NCBI GenBank assembly: GCA_028344575.1
Contig: JAOMBO010000001.1
Span: forward strand, 110,221 to 174,220
Source of the DNA: Candidatus Nitrosopelagicus sp.
Lineage (GTDB): Archaea; Thermoproteota; Nitrososphaeria; Nitrososphaerales; Nitrosopumilaceae
Length of the DNA stretch: 64,000 nucleotides
Reading direction: 5' to 3'
This document shows, piece after piece, positions 26,862 to 36,058 of this stretch. The translations under genes were made by a program, and so were the position numbers. The notes beneath the pieces are model-generated. The model worked only from the letters and a program-made list of their open reading frames with translations. It had not been told where the DNA came from and did no database searches. Position 1 is the stretch's first letter; each line of letters begins with the position of its first letter.

Positions 26862-27122
26862 ATGGCAATGGATATACACGTCTACGACACTTATGTTAAA
26901 GCCAAAGATGGTCATACAATGCATTTCGATGTTATCACCGATAAGCAGGATCATGATCAAGCAATCAAATTTGCAAAAGAATGGCTAGCAACTGTTGGTG
27001 AAGAAGGTGCAACTGTAACAGGAGAGGAATGTCAATTCTGTCACACACAAGGTGCCCCAGAACCAGTAGAAACTGAGATTAAAGAAAAAGGTTATTTCAT
27101 CCAAAAGATGGAAGGCTGTTAA
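26862..27122 (+). CDS. DUF2024-family protein
   Basis: The 86-aa protein matches DUF2024 in its N-terminus (DIHVYDTYVKAKDGHTMHFDV) and in the conserved CQFCHTQ segment with its CxxCH motif. The function is unknown; the CxxCH could bind a metal, but no heme-export signal is present. It ends MEGC. It is monocistronic with its own TATA-like element. Confidence 0.82.
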   Translation: MAMDIHVYDTYVKAKDGHTMHFDVITDKQDHDQAIKFAKEWLATVGEEGATVTGEECQFCHTQGAPEPVETEIKEKGYFIQKMEGC

Positions 27123-27200
27123 TTCTATAATCTTTTTTTATTTTATTTTTCTATATTTTACCTAAGTTCATCTAAAAATTTCAGAAAGAAAAGAAAGGAA

Positions 27201-27299
27201 TTATGGGATCATCATTATGCCTATACCCACAATCAACAAAAACCCTACAAAAAGAACAGAGCGCTCTTTTTGATCTTTTAGGAGTTTTCTTTCATACAT
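27201..27299 (-). CDS. Putative 32-aa single-helix membrane microprotein
   Basis: This short ATG-initiated ORF sits in the 296-bp gap between 27122 and 27419. It reads MYERKLLKDQKERS, a basic cytoplasmic face, followed by one hydrophobic helix (VLFVGFLLIVGIGIMMIP). The layout is that of known archaeal membrane microproteins. Nothing else is seen in the gap apart from AT-rich promoter-like DNA near 27370-27400. Confidence 0.45.
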   Translation of the reverse strand: MYERKLLKDQKERSVLFVGFLLIVGIGIMMIP

Positions 27300-27418
27300 G
27301 AGTCACCAGTTCTTTGTTTAGATTTTAAACAATGTATCGTATTTTTACAAGTTCATGATACGAATGTACTTAAAGAAAACAAGAAATCTCTATATCGCTC
27401 TACAGATTTCAAAATCAT

Positions 27419-27628
27419 GTGAACTTGAAAGATGAATTAAAAGAACACGAAGCATACATACGTGATACAATTGAATTTTTTCAAAAAGCCAAAGAGACAC
27501 TGAATATTGCTGAACCGTTCAGTAAAGATAATGATTTGATAGACAATATGCTTCATGACCTAGATCAATTGCATAAACATACAGAAAAGATGCTGAAAAA
27601 TGTTGAAGAGACTAAGAATTCACAATAG
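27419..27628 (+). CDS. 69-aa helical protein, unknown function
   Basis: The small acidic and His-containing helical protein (ELKEHEAYIRDTIEFFQKAKETL; LIDNMLHDLDQLHKHTEKML) uses a GTG start because the overlapping ATG is followed at once by a stop. It is probably a two-helix hairpin or coiled coil. No family is recognised. Confidence 0.6.
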   Translation: MNLKDELKEHEAYIRDTIEFFQKAKETLNIAEPFSKDNDLIDNMLHDLDQLHKHTEKMLKNVEETKNSQ

Positions 27629-27648
27629 TGGCTGTTTTTCTAAATTTT

Positions 27649-29709
27649 CTATAATACAATAACTGCAAAGAATACTGGAACGAATACGATTGCAATTGTG
27701 TTCAAGAGTTTGATTACTGTGTTTAGTGCAGGACCTGCTGTATCTTTGTAAGGATCACCGATGATATCACCGACTACTGCGACTTTGTGTTCTTCAGTAC
27801 CTTTCTCGCCTCTCATTTCAATGAGTTTCTTTGCATTATCCCATGCACCACCAGTGTTTGCCAAGTGATATGCAAGATAAATTCCAGAGACAACGGCTCC
27901 CATTAAGAGACCTGCAACTGCAGAAGGACCTAATAATATACCAACAATGATTGGTGCTGCTACTGCAACTGATGCTGATTTCCATAGTTCTCCGATTGAT
28001 GCAATTGTTGCAACGTCTACACACTTAGCATAATCAGGTTTTGATTTACCAGTTAAAATTTCAGGATCCTCTTTGAATTGTCTTCTGACTTCATAGACCA
28101 TTTTCTTTGCTGCACGTTCTACGCCGCTGATTAATTGGCCTGTGATGATAAATGGAATTAATCCACCAACTAAGAGACCTACAATAACTGATGGGTTTGA
28201 TAGACCATAGTCAATTACAACGTCGCTGAAATAGTGTGATGCCTCAAATTGGAATGCTTGAATCATTGCTAATGCGGCTAGCGCTGCACTTGCAATTGCA
28301 AAGCCTTTGGTTACAGCCTTTGTCGTATTTCCAACTGCGTCAATCTCATCAGTAATTTTACGATTTTCTTCACCCATTTCGGTCATCTCTACAATACCGC
28401 CTGCATTATCTGCAATTGGACCGAATGCGTCAATTGAGAGAACGATTCCTGCTAGAGATAGCATAGCCATTGCAGTTAGTGATGTTCCAAAGATTCCATA
28501 CAATAATGGGTCAGTACCTTCAGGTGCTGCTGCAGATGTAATTGCAAATGAAATGATAATTGCTGCAACTAGTGCAATCATGAATGGTCCGGTTGATTGT
28601 AAGCCTTTGATAATTCCCATTAATGTTAGTGATGCATAACCCCACTTTGCAGATTCAGAAATTTCTACAACAGGTTTTGAGTTTGCGTTTGTGTAATAGT
28701 CTGTAATTTTTTGTATGACTGGAACCAGAATTACACCGATGACAGTTGAACCAAATAATGCATAAGCAATTGGAGTATCTCCTAAAATTATTTGAGTGAA
28801 TACAAAGTTAAGTGCAATTGCTATTGCTGCTGAAACGTAAAATGAAATGTTAAGCGGCTTCATAACATCAGTAATGTTTCTTGAGCCAATTGTTGCAGTA
28901 CCAATGATTGATGCTACTAATCCAGATGCTCCAATTAAGATTGGATATGCAAAGTTTTCTGGTGAACCGATTAATGCTGCAATTAGTAATGATGCTAAAA
29001 TTGTTACAATGTATGATTCGTATACGTCTGAACCCATGCCTGCTGCATCCCCTACATTATCACCCACATTATCTGCAATTGTAGCAGGGTTTCGTGGGTC
29101 ATCTTCAGGAATGTTTGCTTCTACTTTTCCTACTAAGTCGGCACCCATATCGGCAGCCTTTGTGAAAATTCCACCACCAATTCTAATGAATAATGCAATT
29201 AGACTTGCACCAATTCCAATACCGGCAATAGTGATTGGGTTTGGATAAATCATGTACAAAATTGCGGTTGCAGCTAGTGCCATTGCAGGAACTGCAAGAC
29301 CAACTGTTGCGCCGCCTCTAAATGTGATAGCAAAAGTTTTTCCTAAACCAGAGCCTGTTGCATGTGCGGCTCTTACTGCAGCCTTTACTGTAACTTTCAA
29401 TGAGATAAATCCTGCAACTGCAGAAAGTGTTGCACCTACTGCAAAAGCGATTCCATTTGAATCACCAATGAAAAATCCAATAATTACAGATAATCCAATT
29501 GCAATTGGAATAATAATTCTCATTTCACGTCTCAAAAATGCTGCTGCACCGATTCTTACGGCTTCTGAAATTTCCTGCATTTGTTTTGTACCAGGGTTTT
29601 GTTTAGCAACCCAGCCCGTGTATATGCCTGCAACTGCAAAGGATGCAATTGCTGCAATAATTGGAATAATTACCTCGATAGGCAAACCCAGAATAGTTTC
29701 AGTAGCCAT
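27649..29709 (-). CDS. hppA: Membrane-bound H+-translocating pyrophosphatase (K+-independent type)
   Basis: The 686-aa, roughly 16-helix pump couples pyrophosphate hydrolysis to ion transport. The substrate motif GADLVGKVEANIPEDDPRNP and the second acidic site DNVGDNVGDAAGMGSDVYES are intact. The motif GNTTKAVTKG carries Lys where K+-dependent enzymes have Ala, the known marker for the K+-independent, proton-pumping class. It would recover energy from the pyrophosphate released in biosynthesis. A 186-aa ORF on the opposite strand (29252-29812) is a shadow. Confidence 0.96.
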   Translation of the reverse strand: MATETILGLPIEVIIPIIAAIASFAVAGIYTGWVAKQNPGTKQMQEISEAVRIGAAAFLRREMRIIIPIAIGLSVIIGFFIGDSNGIAFAVGATLSAVAGFISLKVTVKAAVRAAHATGSGLGKTFAITFRGGATVGLAVPAMALAATAILYMIYPNPITIAGIGIGASLIALFIRIGGGIFTKAADMGADLVGKVEANIPEDDPRNPATIADNVGDNVGDAAGMGSDVYESYIVTILASLLIAALIGSPENFAYPILIGASGLVASIIGTATIGSRNITDVMKPLNISFYVSAAIAIALNFVFTQIILGDTPIAYALFGSTVIGVILVPVIQKITDYYTNANSKPVVEISESAKWGYASLTLMGIIKGLQSTGPFMIALVAAIIISFAITSAAAPEGTDPLLYGIFGTSLTAMAMLSLAGIVLSIDAFGPIADNAGGIVEMTEMGEENRKITDEIDAVGNTTKAVTKGFAIASAALAALAMIQAFQFEASHYFSDVVIDYGLSNPSVIVGLLVGGLIPFIITGQLISGVERAAKKMVYEVRRQFKEDPEILTGKSKPDYAKCVDVATIASIGELWKSASVAVAAPIIVGILLGPSAVAGLLMGAVVSGIYLAYHLANTGGAWDNAKKLIEMRGEKGTEEHKVAVVGDIIGDPYKDTAGPALNTVIKLLNTIAIVFVPVFFAVIVL

Positions 29710-29745
29710 TGTATATTTGAAAAACGAATCTCTGAAGAATATAAA

Positions 29746-30126
29746 TCAACAAGAGATTTTGGGAGAATTTCTTTTCCTATATGGATCAAATGTCTTTCCA
29801 CGCAACCCCTGACGGACTAATTTGTTGAATCTTTTACCATGGCTAAGATACGGAAATCTTTGATGGATCAATTCATGGACAATTGTATTTTCCAGAGTCT
29901 TTTCATCAGGGATTTTTTTGACATTGAGGAAAATTGTATTTTTTTCCATGTATGAAACACCATAATACTTGTATGCAGTAGTTCTACAACCTTCTGTAAT
30001 TTCTTTTGGAGCAGCCATCACTTCTTTGTTTGTAAAAAATACTTGTGGCTCAGATGTTGAGAATCGTTTTGAGTATATTCCTACTTTTTCAAGTATTACT
30101 AAACGGAGCTCATCATCTAGCTTCAT
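29746..30126 (-). CDS. SprT-like/zincin metallopeptidase-fold protein
   Basis: The 126-aa protein carries the zincin helix VHELIHQRFPYLSHG, with HExxH and a further His downstream. This pattern fits the SprT/WSS1-like or DUF45 group. Such proteins process DNA-protein crosslinks or act as small metalloproteases. The protein consists of the catalytic core and a basic tail (LRGKTFDPYRKRNSPK). It is transcribed toward hppA, with 36 bp between them. The exact subfamily is uncertain. Confidence 0.7.
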   Translation of the reverse strand: MKLDDELRLVILEKVGIYSKRFSTSEPQVFFTNKEVMAAPKEITEGCRTTAYKYYGVSYMEKNTIFLNVKKIPDEKTLENTIVHELIHQRFPYLSHGKRFNKLVRQGLRGKTFDPYRKRNSPKISC

Positions 30127-30245
30127 GATTAGATTCTAAATTTTAGACTTTATTGGATGATGTCAAATGATCTTGGCTAAATGTAAAAGATGGTCAGAGT
30201 TTAGTGTTGTAATCACAAGTCATACAGCCACCGTCTCATCATCCC

Positions 30246-30743
30246 TTATTTCATTTGATTTACTATTTTTTGAACCTTGTCTCTCACTTCATCAGTAATT
30301 TCAGTAATTACTAGTCCTTCATTTGGTTGACCATACATTACAACTGAATTTGGAGGAGCAAATAGACAAACAGGCAGTACCAGCAAATCTTCTTCACCGT
30401 CAACTAATAATCGAATTGGAGGCTTTTGTTCAAAAATATCTTTGATTAGATTGTAACTTTCAGTGCTAATTTCTCCAGGATTATTTTTTATAGTTAATTC
30501 AGTGTTGATTGATTCAGCTAAAGGTGGAGAACGTTTCTCACGTTTTTCTTGTCCATCAATAATGTGTAATAATGGAGTTAATCCCATTCCTAAAAGTAAC
30601 TCTGATGTCGCATCGCCAACAGTAATTACAACTTTTTCAGAATAAATTTTTTGAATGTATGATTCTTTTTCAGATGAATCATTTAGAATTAGTTTACCTA
30701 AAGGAATTTTTAATTCATCACGTAAGTTTGGAGGTAAAATCAA
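30246..30743 (-). CDS. GTP-dependent dephospho-CoA kinase (archaeal DUF359 family)
   Basis: This protein performs the last step of CoA synthesis in archaea. Family motifs are ILPPNLRDELKIPLGKL at the N-terminus, VITVGDATSELLL, LLHIIDGQEKRE and LLVDGEEDLLVLP. The track ORF runs 123 nt further into mrp; the TTG at 30743, 4 nt after the mrp stop, yields a family-sized 165-aa protein. It is probably in an operon with mrp. The 119 bp between this gene and 30126 show no convincing gene. Confidence 0.88.
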   Translation of the reverse strand: MILPPNLRDELKIPLGKLILNDSSEKESYIQKIYSEKVVITVGDATSELLLGMGLTPLLHIIDGQEKREKRSPPLAESINTELTIKNNPGEISTESYNLIKDIFEQKPPIRLLVDGEEDLLVLPVCLFAPPNSVVMYGQPNEGLVITEITDEVRDKVQKIVNQMK

Positions 30744-30747
30744 GAGA

Positions 30748-31833
30748 TTAATTTGTAGTAGCTTCTGCTCGCATCTCTTCTTGTAATTTTGCTGCAACAA
30801 TACTACATTGTGCTGCAACATTTTTTGCTGCAATTCTAAATGCTTCTGCACTAGGTGATTCTGCATCTGTCATCATTACAGGTTTACCTAAATCAGAACC
30901 TTCCATAATTCCAGAGTTTAATGGAATTTCTCCTAAGAATGGAATTTCATGTTTTTCACTAATTTTTTTTGCTCCACCATTACCAAAGATGTAATGTTTG
31001 TTTGAACAATCAGGACAGGAGAAATAACTCATATTTTCTACAACACCAAGTATTGGTACGTTGAGTTTGTCAAACATTCCAATTGCTTTGACTGCAACAT
31101 TACTTGCAACATCTTGAGGAGTTGTTACAACTAGTATGCCAGTGATAGGAATTGTTTGTGCTAATGTTAACGGAATATCACCAGTACCAGGTGGAAGATC
31201 AACTATAAGATAATCAAGATTTGTCCAGTTTGTATCAACTAAAAATTGTTTTAATATTCCAGAAATTATAGGCCCACGATAAATTGCTGCTTGATGTTCT
31301 TGTTCTGCAAAAAATCCAAAAGATACAACTTTGAGATCATCAAATGTTGCAGGCTGTAATTTGTTGTCTTCTACTTCCATTGCACCATCTTTCATTCCTA
31401 ACATTAGCGGAATACTTGGGCCATAGATGTCTGCATCAAGTAAACCAACTTTTGCACCAGTTTGAGATAATGCAAGTGCAAGATTTAATGATACAGTGGA
31501 TTTTCCAACACCACCTTTTCCACTAGCAACACCAATTACATTTTTGACAGTTGCCATTGCTTCATCGGCATCAAGTGAACGACCTTCCATAACTTTTGCA
31601 GTAACTTTCAAATCAAAATTTTCAATGCCATCAATGTCATCAATAGCTTTTCTTACATCAGCTTCAATCTCATCATTGAATGGACAAGCAGGAGTAGTTA
31701 GTTCTAAAGTGAATTTGAGATCACCAGAATTCAATTCTAAATCCTTAATCATACCCATTGATACGATATCTTTTTTCAAGTCAGGATCAACAACTGTTGC
31801 CAGTTTTTCTAAGACTTGATCTACGCCAACCAT
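30748..31833 (-). CDS. mrp: Mrp/NBP35-family iron-sulfur carrier ATPase
   Basis: The 361-aa protein has an N-terminal MIP18/DUF59 domain (residues about 5-85) and a ParA/MinD-type P-loop domain with the deviant Walker A ASGKGGVGKST. The C-terminal FSCPDCSNKH supplies the CxxC that bridges an Fe-S cluster. It assembles or transfers Fe-S clusters to apoproteins; clients in this window could include NadA, ThiC and MqnC. It is the first gene of a two-gene operon, divergent from rpoE. Confidence 0.95.
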   Translation of the reverse strand: MVGVDQVLEKLATVVDPDLKKDIVSMGMIKDLELNSGDLKFTLELTTPACPFNDEIEADVRKAIDDIDGIENFDLKVTAKVMEGRSLDADEAMATVKNVIGVASGKGGVGKSTVSLNLALALSQTGAKVGLLDADIYGPSIPLMLGMKDGAMEVEDNKLQPATFDDLKVVSFGFFAEQEHQAAIYRGPIISGILKQFLVDTNWTNLDYLIVDLPPGTGDIPLTLAQTIPITGILVVTTPQDVASNVAVKAIGMFDKLNVPILGVVENMSYFSCPDCSNKHYIFGNGGAKKISEKHEIPFLGEIPLNSGIMEGSDLGKPVMMTDAESPSAEAFRIAAKNVAAQCSIVAAKLQEEMRAEATTN

Positions 31834-32003
31834 TGTGCAGATTACTCATTCTCTTCATTTAAAATATTCTTTACTTAGTCCGAACTAATTAGAGAATTAT
31901 AGTACATAGAGGCACAGGCATACTAGAAAAATTGGAATTATTTGAATAAATCTTAGAAAATATCCAAAGGTTCATAAATAAAAATTCCATCAAAAAATTG
32001 CAA

Positions 32004-32597
32004 TTGTTTTCGGTTTCAACTCTAGTAGATATTGTAAGAATTCCACCTAGTCTATTTGGTTCAACATTGAAGAAAGCAGCAGAGAGTATCTTAAAATCAA
32101 AATATGAAAGTATGATCAATCAAGAGTTGGGATATATCATAATGGTAATGGATGCCAAAGTGGAGCCAATGGGAAAGATGATTCCAGGTGATGGAGGTAC
32201 ATTCCATAGAGTAGAATTTCAAGCATTAACATTTTATCCAAAATTACAAGAAATCGTTCAAGGTGAAATTGTAGACATTACAGACTTCGGTGCATTTGTG
32301 AGAATCGGACCAACTGATGCATTGCTACACTTGTCACAAGTAATGGATGATTATTTGAAAAGTGATGTGGCATCTGGAATGATAATTGCAAATCAAAGTG
32401 GAAGAACATTAAAAGTTGGTTCCATGTTAAGAACTAGAATTACTGCGGTATCATTAGGCAAAGCAGCTACAATGGGAAAGATTGGAATTACATGTAGACA
32501 ACCATTCTTAGGTACAGAAGAATGGATTAAAGAAGAAATTGCAAAAGCAAATGGTGAAGAAGTTGACGCAAAAGAAGTTGTTGTTGAGGAAAAATAA
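32004..32597 (+). CDS. rpo7: RNA polymerase subunit Rpo7 (RpoE')
   Basis: This is the stalk subunit of archaeal RNA polymerase. The N-terminal half (VSTLVDIVRIPPSLFG) and the S1/OB domain (GEIVDITDFGAFVRIGPTDALLHLSQV) are clear. Alignment with the usual M-(Y/F)-x-L start favours the TTG at 32004; the track's TTG at 31998 adds two residues. The C-terminus has a short acidic extension (EEVDAKEVVVEEK). It is followed directly by spt4. Confidence 0.95.
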   Translation: MFSVSTLVDIVRIPPSLFGSTLKKAAESILKSKYESMINQELGYIIMVMDAKVEPMGKMIPGDGGTFHRVEFQALTFYPKLQEIVQGEIVDITDFGAFVRIGPTDALLHLSQVMDDYLKSDVASGMIIANQSGRTLKVGSMLRTRITAVSLGKAATMGKIGITCRQPFLGTEEWIKEEIAKANGEEVDAKEVVVEEK

Positions 32598-32786
32598 TTG
32601 GTAAAAGAATTAGCTTGTAGAGAATGCAGATGTGTTACAGTGGCAAAAGTTTGCCCAGTATGTAAATCAACAGACCTTTCACCAGACTGGAATGGAATAG
32701 TTCTAGTTGTTAAGCCAACTAACTCAAAAATTGCCGGTACACTAGGAATTAGTAAACCAGGTAAATATGCATTAAAGGTAACTTAA
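32598..32786 (+). CDS. spt4: Transcription elongation factor Spt4 (RpoE'')
   Basis: The 62-aa zinc-ribbon partner of Spt5 has zinc ligands in ACRECRCVT and VCPVCKS. Conserved LSPDWNGIVLVV and GKYALKV follow. The TTG start abuts the rpo7 stop with no spacer, and nadC follows after 1 nt. Confidence 0.95.
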   Translation: MVKELACRECRCVTVAKVCPVCKSTDLSPDWNGIVLVVKPTNSKIAGTLGISKPGKYALKVT

Positions 32787-32787
32787 A

Positions 32788-33615
32788 TTGATATATTCTC
32801 CAAAAAGAGAATTAAAACGATTTTTAGATGAAGATGTTGGAAACGGAGACATTACAAGTAAATTATTAGAAAAGAAAAAAATTGTTGCAAGAATTATTAC
32901 AAGAGAAGAAACTATTGTTGCAGGAACTAAGTATACTAAAGAAATTTTTGCATTAAAAAAATGTAAAACTAAGATTTACAAAAAAGATGGAAAAATTGTA
33001 AAAGCAAATCAAACTATTTTAGAAATAAGAGGTAACGCAGGAGACATATTAACATGTGAAAGAACTGCATTAAATCTACTATCAAGAATGTGTGGAATTG
33101 CAACGCAGACAAACAATCTTAAAAAACAGATAAAATCAGTAGGTTCAAAATCTAAGGTTTTTGCCACACGAAAAACAGTTCCAGGTTTAAGATTTTTTGA
33201 TAAAGAAGCAGTTGAAATCGGCGGTGGAGAAAAACACAGAATGACTCTCAACGAAATGATTATGATAAAAGATAATCATTTAGCAGTTGAAAAATCAATT
33301 GAAGATATTTTAAAAAAAGCAAAAAGAACAAAAGGTAGAATTGAGATTGAGGTCGAGACAGAAAAGGATGCAATTTTGTGTGCAAAAATGGGTGCAGACA
33401 TCATAATGCTGGATAATTTTTCTCCAGAAAAAATTAAAAAAACAATAAAGAAATTAACCAAACTAAAATTAAGAAATAAAGTTGTTTTAGAGGCATCAGG
33501 ACGAATAAATTCAAAGAACATTGCAAGATATGCAAAAACAAATGTAGATATGATTTCTGTAGGAAGTATTACTAATTCAGTTAGTGGGATAGATTTGAGT
33601 TTAGAAATTTCTTAA
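32788..33615 (+). CDS. nadC: Nicotinate-nucleotide pyrophosphorylase (quinolinate phosphoribosyltransferase)
   Basis: The 275-aa enzyme converts quinolinate and PRPP to nicotinate mononucleotide. Motifs are LDEDVGNGDITS at the N-terminus, the catalytic region ATRKTVPGLRFFDKEAVEIGG, HRMTLNEMIMIKDNH and IEVEVE. It is the third gene of the rpo7-spt4 operon, which couples transcription-factor genes to NAD synthesis by position. Its stop overlaps that of nadA (TTAA). Confidence 0.95.
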   Translation: MIYSPKRELKRFLDEDVGNGDITSKLLEKKKIVARIITREETIVAGTKYTKEIFALKKCKTKIYKKDGKIVKANQTILEIRGNAGDILTCERTALNLLSRMCGIATQTNNLKKQIKSVGSKSKVFATRKTVPGLRFFDKEAVEIGGGEKHRMTLNEMIMIKDNHLAVEKSIEDILKKAKRTKGRIEIEVETEKDAILCAKMGADIIMLDNFSPEKIKKTIKKLTKLKLRNKVVLEASGRINSKNIARYAKTNVDMISVGSITNSVSGIDLSLEIS

Positions 33616-34547
33616 CTTATTGCAAGCATTCGTTCAATTGCAAGTCGTGCTTTGTCGGCAGTTTCTTTTGGAACAGTGACAACATTTTCATCATTTAATA
33701 GAGAATCATAGACTTTTTCTAGCGTAATCATTTTCATATATTCACATTCTGCTTTTTCTGATGCAGGAATGAATTTTTTATCAGGGTTTTGCTGTTTCAT
33801 TCTATACAAGATTCCGGTTTCTGTTGCAACTACAAATTCATTAGATTTTGAATTTTTTACATGATTCATCATTCCTTCAGTAGATAGTATTTGTACTTGA
33901 TTGGATTTGTAACTGCCATTTGCAACATCATACATCATAGGCGTAGTACAACTACATTCAGGATGAATTAGAAATTCTGCATTAGTGAGAGAGTTTAATT
34001 TTTCTTTTACATGATCAGGTGTAATTCCAGCATGTACATGGCATTCTCCTGCCCAGATTAACATATTTTTTCTGCCAGTCATTTTTGCAACATAAGATCC
34101 TAAGAACATATCAGGTAAGAATAAAATTTCCTTTTCGTCAGGAATTGCTTTAACAACATTTACAGCATTTGAGGAAGTACAACAATAATCTAATTCAGAT
34201 TTTATTTCAGCAGTAGTGTTAACATAACCAACTGTAATTGCATTTGGATGTTCAGATTTCCATTTTTTTAATTGATCAATGTTTATTGAATCAGATAACG
34301 AACAACCTGCATTGGTATCAGGAATGAGAACTTTTTTTTCAGGACTAATTATTGCTGCAGTTTCAGCCATGAAATGTACACCGCAGAATAAAATTGTCTT
34401 ATGAGGAGTTTTTGCTGCTTGACGTGCAAGACCTAAAGAATCACCTACAAAATCTGCTATGTCTTGAACTTCTGGAATTTGATAATTATGTGCAAGAATA
34501 ACTACATCCTTTTTCTTTTTCAATTCTTCAATCTTATCTTTTAACAT
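33612..34547 (-). CDS. nadA: Quinolinate synthase NadA
   Basis: The 311-aa Fe-S enzyme condenses iminoaspartate with dihydroxyacetone phosphate. Conserved segments are ILAHNYQIPEVQDIADFVGDS, LFCGVHFMAETA, IHPECSCTTPM and GECHVHAGI, with cysteines in the expected three regions for a [4Fe-4S] cluster. It converges on nadC. The aspartate dehydrogenase that feeds it lies at 49238-50056. Confidence 0.96.
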   Translation of the reverse strand: MLKDKIEELKKKKDVVILAHNYQIPEVQDIADFVGDSLGLARQAAKTPHKTILFCGVHFMAETAAIISPEKKVLIPDTNAGCSLSDSINIDQLKKWKSEHPNAITVGYVNTTAEIKSELDYCCTSSNAVNVVKAIPDEKEILFLPDMFLGSYVAKMTGRKNMLIWAGECHVHAGITPDHVKEKLNSLTNAEFLIHPECSCTTPMMYDVANGSYKSNQVQILSTEGMMNHVKNSKSNEFVVATETGILYRMKQQNPDKKFIPASEKAECEYMKMITLEKVYDSLLNDENVVTVPKETADKARLAIERMLAIS

Positions 34548-34657
34548 CCGAAATCCTCCCTCCAGTAATCATTTAAAGTATTATTATTTTACCAAAAAAA
34601 TACATAGAAATTTTGTTTTGAGGTAATTCTTGCCGTCATTTTGTTATTAGATTACAA

Positions 34658-34732
34658 CGGGTCCGAAGGGATTCGAACCCCCGGCCTAATGCTCCGCAAG
34701 CACTCGCTCTATCCATGCTGAGCTACGAACCC
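34658..34732 (-). tRNA. tRNA-Arg (anticodon GCG)
   Basis: On the minus strand GGGTTCG pairs with CGGACCC (acceptor). A GCTC/GAGC D-stem, anticodon stem AGTGC/GCATT with loop TTGCGGA, and T-stem GGGGG/CCCTT with TTCGAAT follow. The anticodon GCG reads Arg CGC/CGU. The length is 75 nt, the discriminator is G, and there is no intron or encoded CCA. Confidence 0.93.
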
Positions 34733-34775
34733 AATAATTTACTTCGAAAAATTGTTAAAAACGTTTGGAAAATAA

Positions 34776-35489
34776 TTAGGCTTCTTTTTCTGCGGGTTTA
34801 ACGTACAGATAGTTCATTACTACACCTCCAATGATACCACCAATGATTGGTCCTACCCAGTATAACCACTGTACTTCCCATAAGCCTGCATCTCCAGATA
34901 CAACTGCTGGGGAAAAGGAACGTGCAGGATTCATTGATGCACCTGTTAGTGGCACACCAACTAAGTGAAGTAAGAAAACCATTCCGCCAATTGCACCACC
35001 GTAAATCTGCTTTGGTGCTTTTGTATGAACTGCAACCATATAGATTACAACAACTAAGAAGAATGTCAAGATAATTTCAACTACTAATCCAGATACCATA
35101 CTGTTACCAATTAATTCACTAGGACCCCCATGAGCACCCCAGAGTACTTTTTTACCAATTTCTGGAAATAGAGCCTGTAAAGTTAAGGTAGCAATAATTG
35201 CACCCATAATTTGGAACAATATGTATCCGATTCCATTTTTAACATCAATTTGTTTTGTAATCATCATAGGTATTGTAACTGCAGGATTGATATGCGCGCC
35301 AGAAATATGTCCAAATGCATAAACCATGAATACGATAATTCCACCATGACCTAGTGAAATGAAGATTATTGCTTCAGTTGATAATCCATCGCCATACCAT
35401 GCAGCAGATAGAATTACAGATAATGGTCCAAAGAATACTAAAGCATATGTTGCGATTGCTTCTGCAAGCCATGCTCGTGGATTAACCAT
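34776..35489 (-). CDS. Aquaporin/glycerol-facilitator family channel (MIP)
   Basis: The 237-aa protein has six transmembrane helices and both half-helix motifs: GAHINPAVTIP and GASMNPARSFSP. The Arg after the second NPA is the selectivity-filter residue. It passes water or small neutral solutes; water versus glycerol or ammonia selectivity cannot be decided by eye. It is divergent from the peroxiredoxin gene. Confidence 0.94.
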   Translation of the reverse strand: MVNPRAWLAEAIATYALVFFGPLSVILSAAWYGDGLSTEAIIFISLGHGGIIVFMVYAFGHISGAHINPAVTIPMMITKQIDVKNGIGYILFQIMGAIIATLTLQALFPEIGKKVLWGAHGGPSELIGNSMVSGLVVEIILTFFLVVVIYMVAVHTKAPKQIYGGAIGGMVFLLHLVGVPLTGASMNPARSFSPAVVSGDAGLWEVQWLYWVGPIIGGIIGGVVMNYLYVKPAEKEA

Positions 35490-35576
35490 ATTCGATGTCG
35501 AATATTTTATCCATATAAAACATTCTAGTCAATTTTAACTCAAAGAATATTTATCTGGAAAGGTCACACGAACGTT

Positions 35577-36035
35577 ATGATCGAAGAAGGGAAATTAGTA
35601 CCTAAATTTCAATTACAAGATGCAGATGGTAATATGATCAAATCATCTCAATTAAAAGGAAAAAAGTATGTTGTGTATTTTTATCCAAGAGATTTTACAC
35701 CTGGATGTACTACTGAGGCAGATGAATTTTCTAAAGATTATAAAAAATTTCAGAAGGCTGGAATTGAAATTGTCGGAATTAGTAAAGATGATGTAACATC
35801 ACATAGAAAGTTTTGTGATAAGATGAAAATACCTTATATTTTGCTTGCAGATGTTGAGACAGAAGTTTGTAAAAAATTTGGGGTATGGGGATTAAAAAAA
35901 TTCATGGGACGAGAGTTTATGGGAATTAATCGCAGTACATTTCTAGTAAATGAAAAAGGGAAAATTTTCAAGGTTTTTCCTAAAGTAAAGCCAAAGGGAC
36001 ATTCAAAGGAAGTCCTAGAAGCTTTTCAAAAATAA
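35577..36035 (+). CDS. bcp: Peroxiredoxin, Bcp/PrxQ type
   Basis: The 152-aa thiol peroxidase has the peroxidatic Cys in DFTPGCTTEADEF. The resolving Cys five residues later, found in E. coli Bcp, is absent. Other cysteines occur in HRKFCDKM and TEVCKKFG, so resolution may use one of these or an external thiol. It reduces H2O2 and organic peroxides. Confidence 0.93.
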   Translation: MIEEGKLVPKFQLQDADGNMIKSSQLKGKKYVVYFYPRDFTPGCTTEADEFSKDYKKFQKAGIEIVGISKDDVTSHRKFCDKMKIPYILLADVETEVCKKFGVWGLKKFMGREFMGINRSTFLVNEKGKIFKVFPKVKPKGHSKEVLEAFQK

Positions 36036-36058
36036 AATAAAAAGAAGAGTAAGGGCGG

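Noticed and set aside
28847-29248. 133-aa plus-strand ORF in the hppA region
   Set aside because: It is also an antisense shadow of hppA with no independent motif.
29252-29812. 186-aa plus-strand ORF across hppA
   Set aside because: It is antisense to a clear pyrophosphatase gene; its Ala/Pro/Ile-rich composition is the mirror of hydrophobic helices.
30127-30245. Possible small gene or RNA in the gap upstream of the dephospho-CoA kinase 3' end
   Set aside because: No ORF above ten codons with biased composition and no convincing stem structure is seen.
31834-32003. Possible small gene between mrp and rpo7 (31889-32119 minus ORF)
   Set aside because: The ORF overlaps the rpo7 start and lacks any motif; the spacer looks like a divergent promoter.
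34548-34775. Integrase attachment site at tRNA-Arg
   Set aside because: No duplicated tRNA 3' end or integrase gene is nearby.
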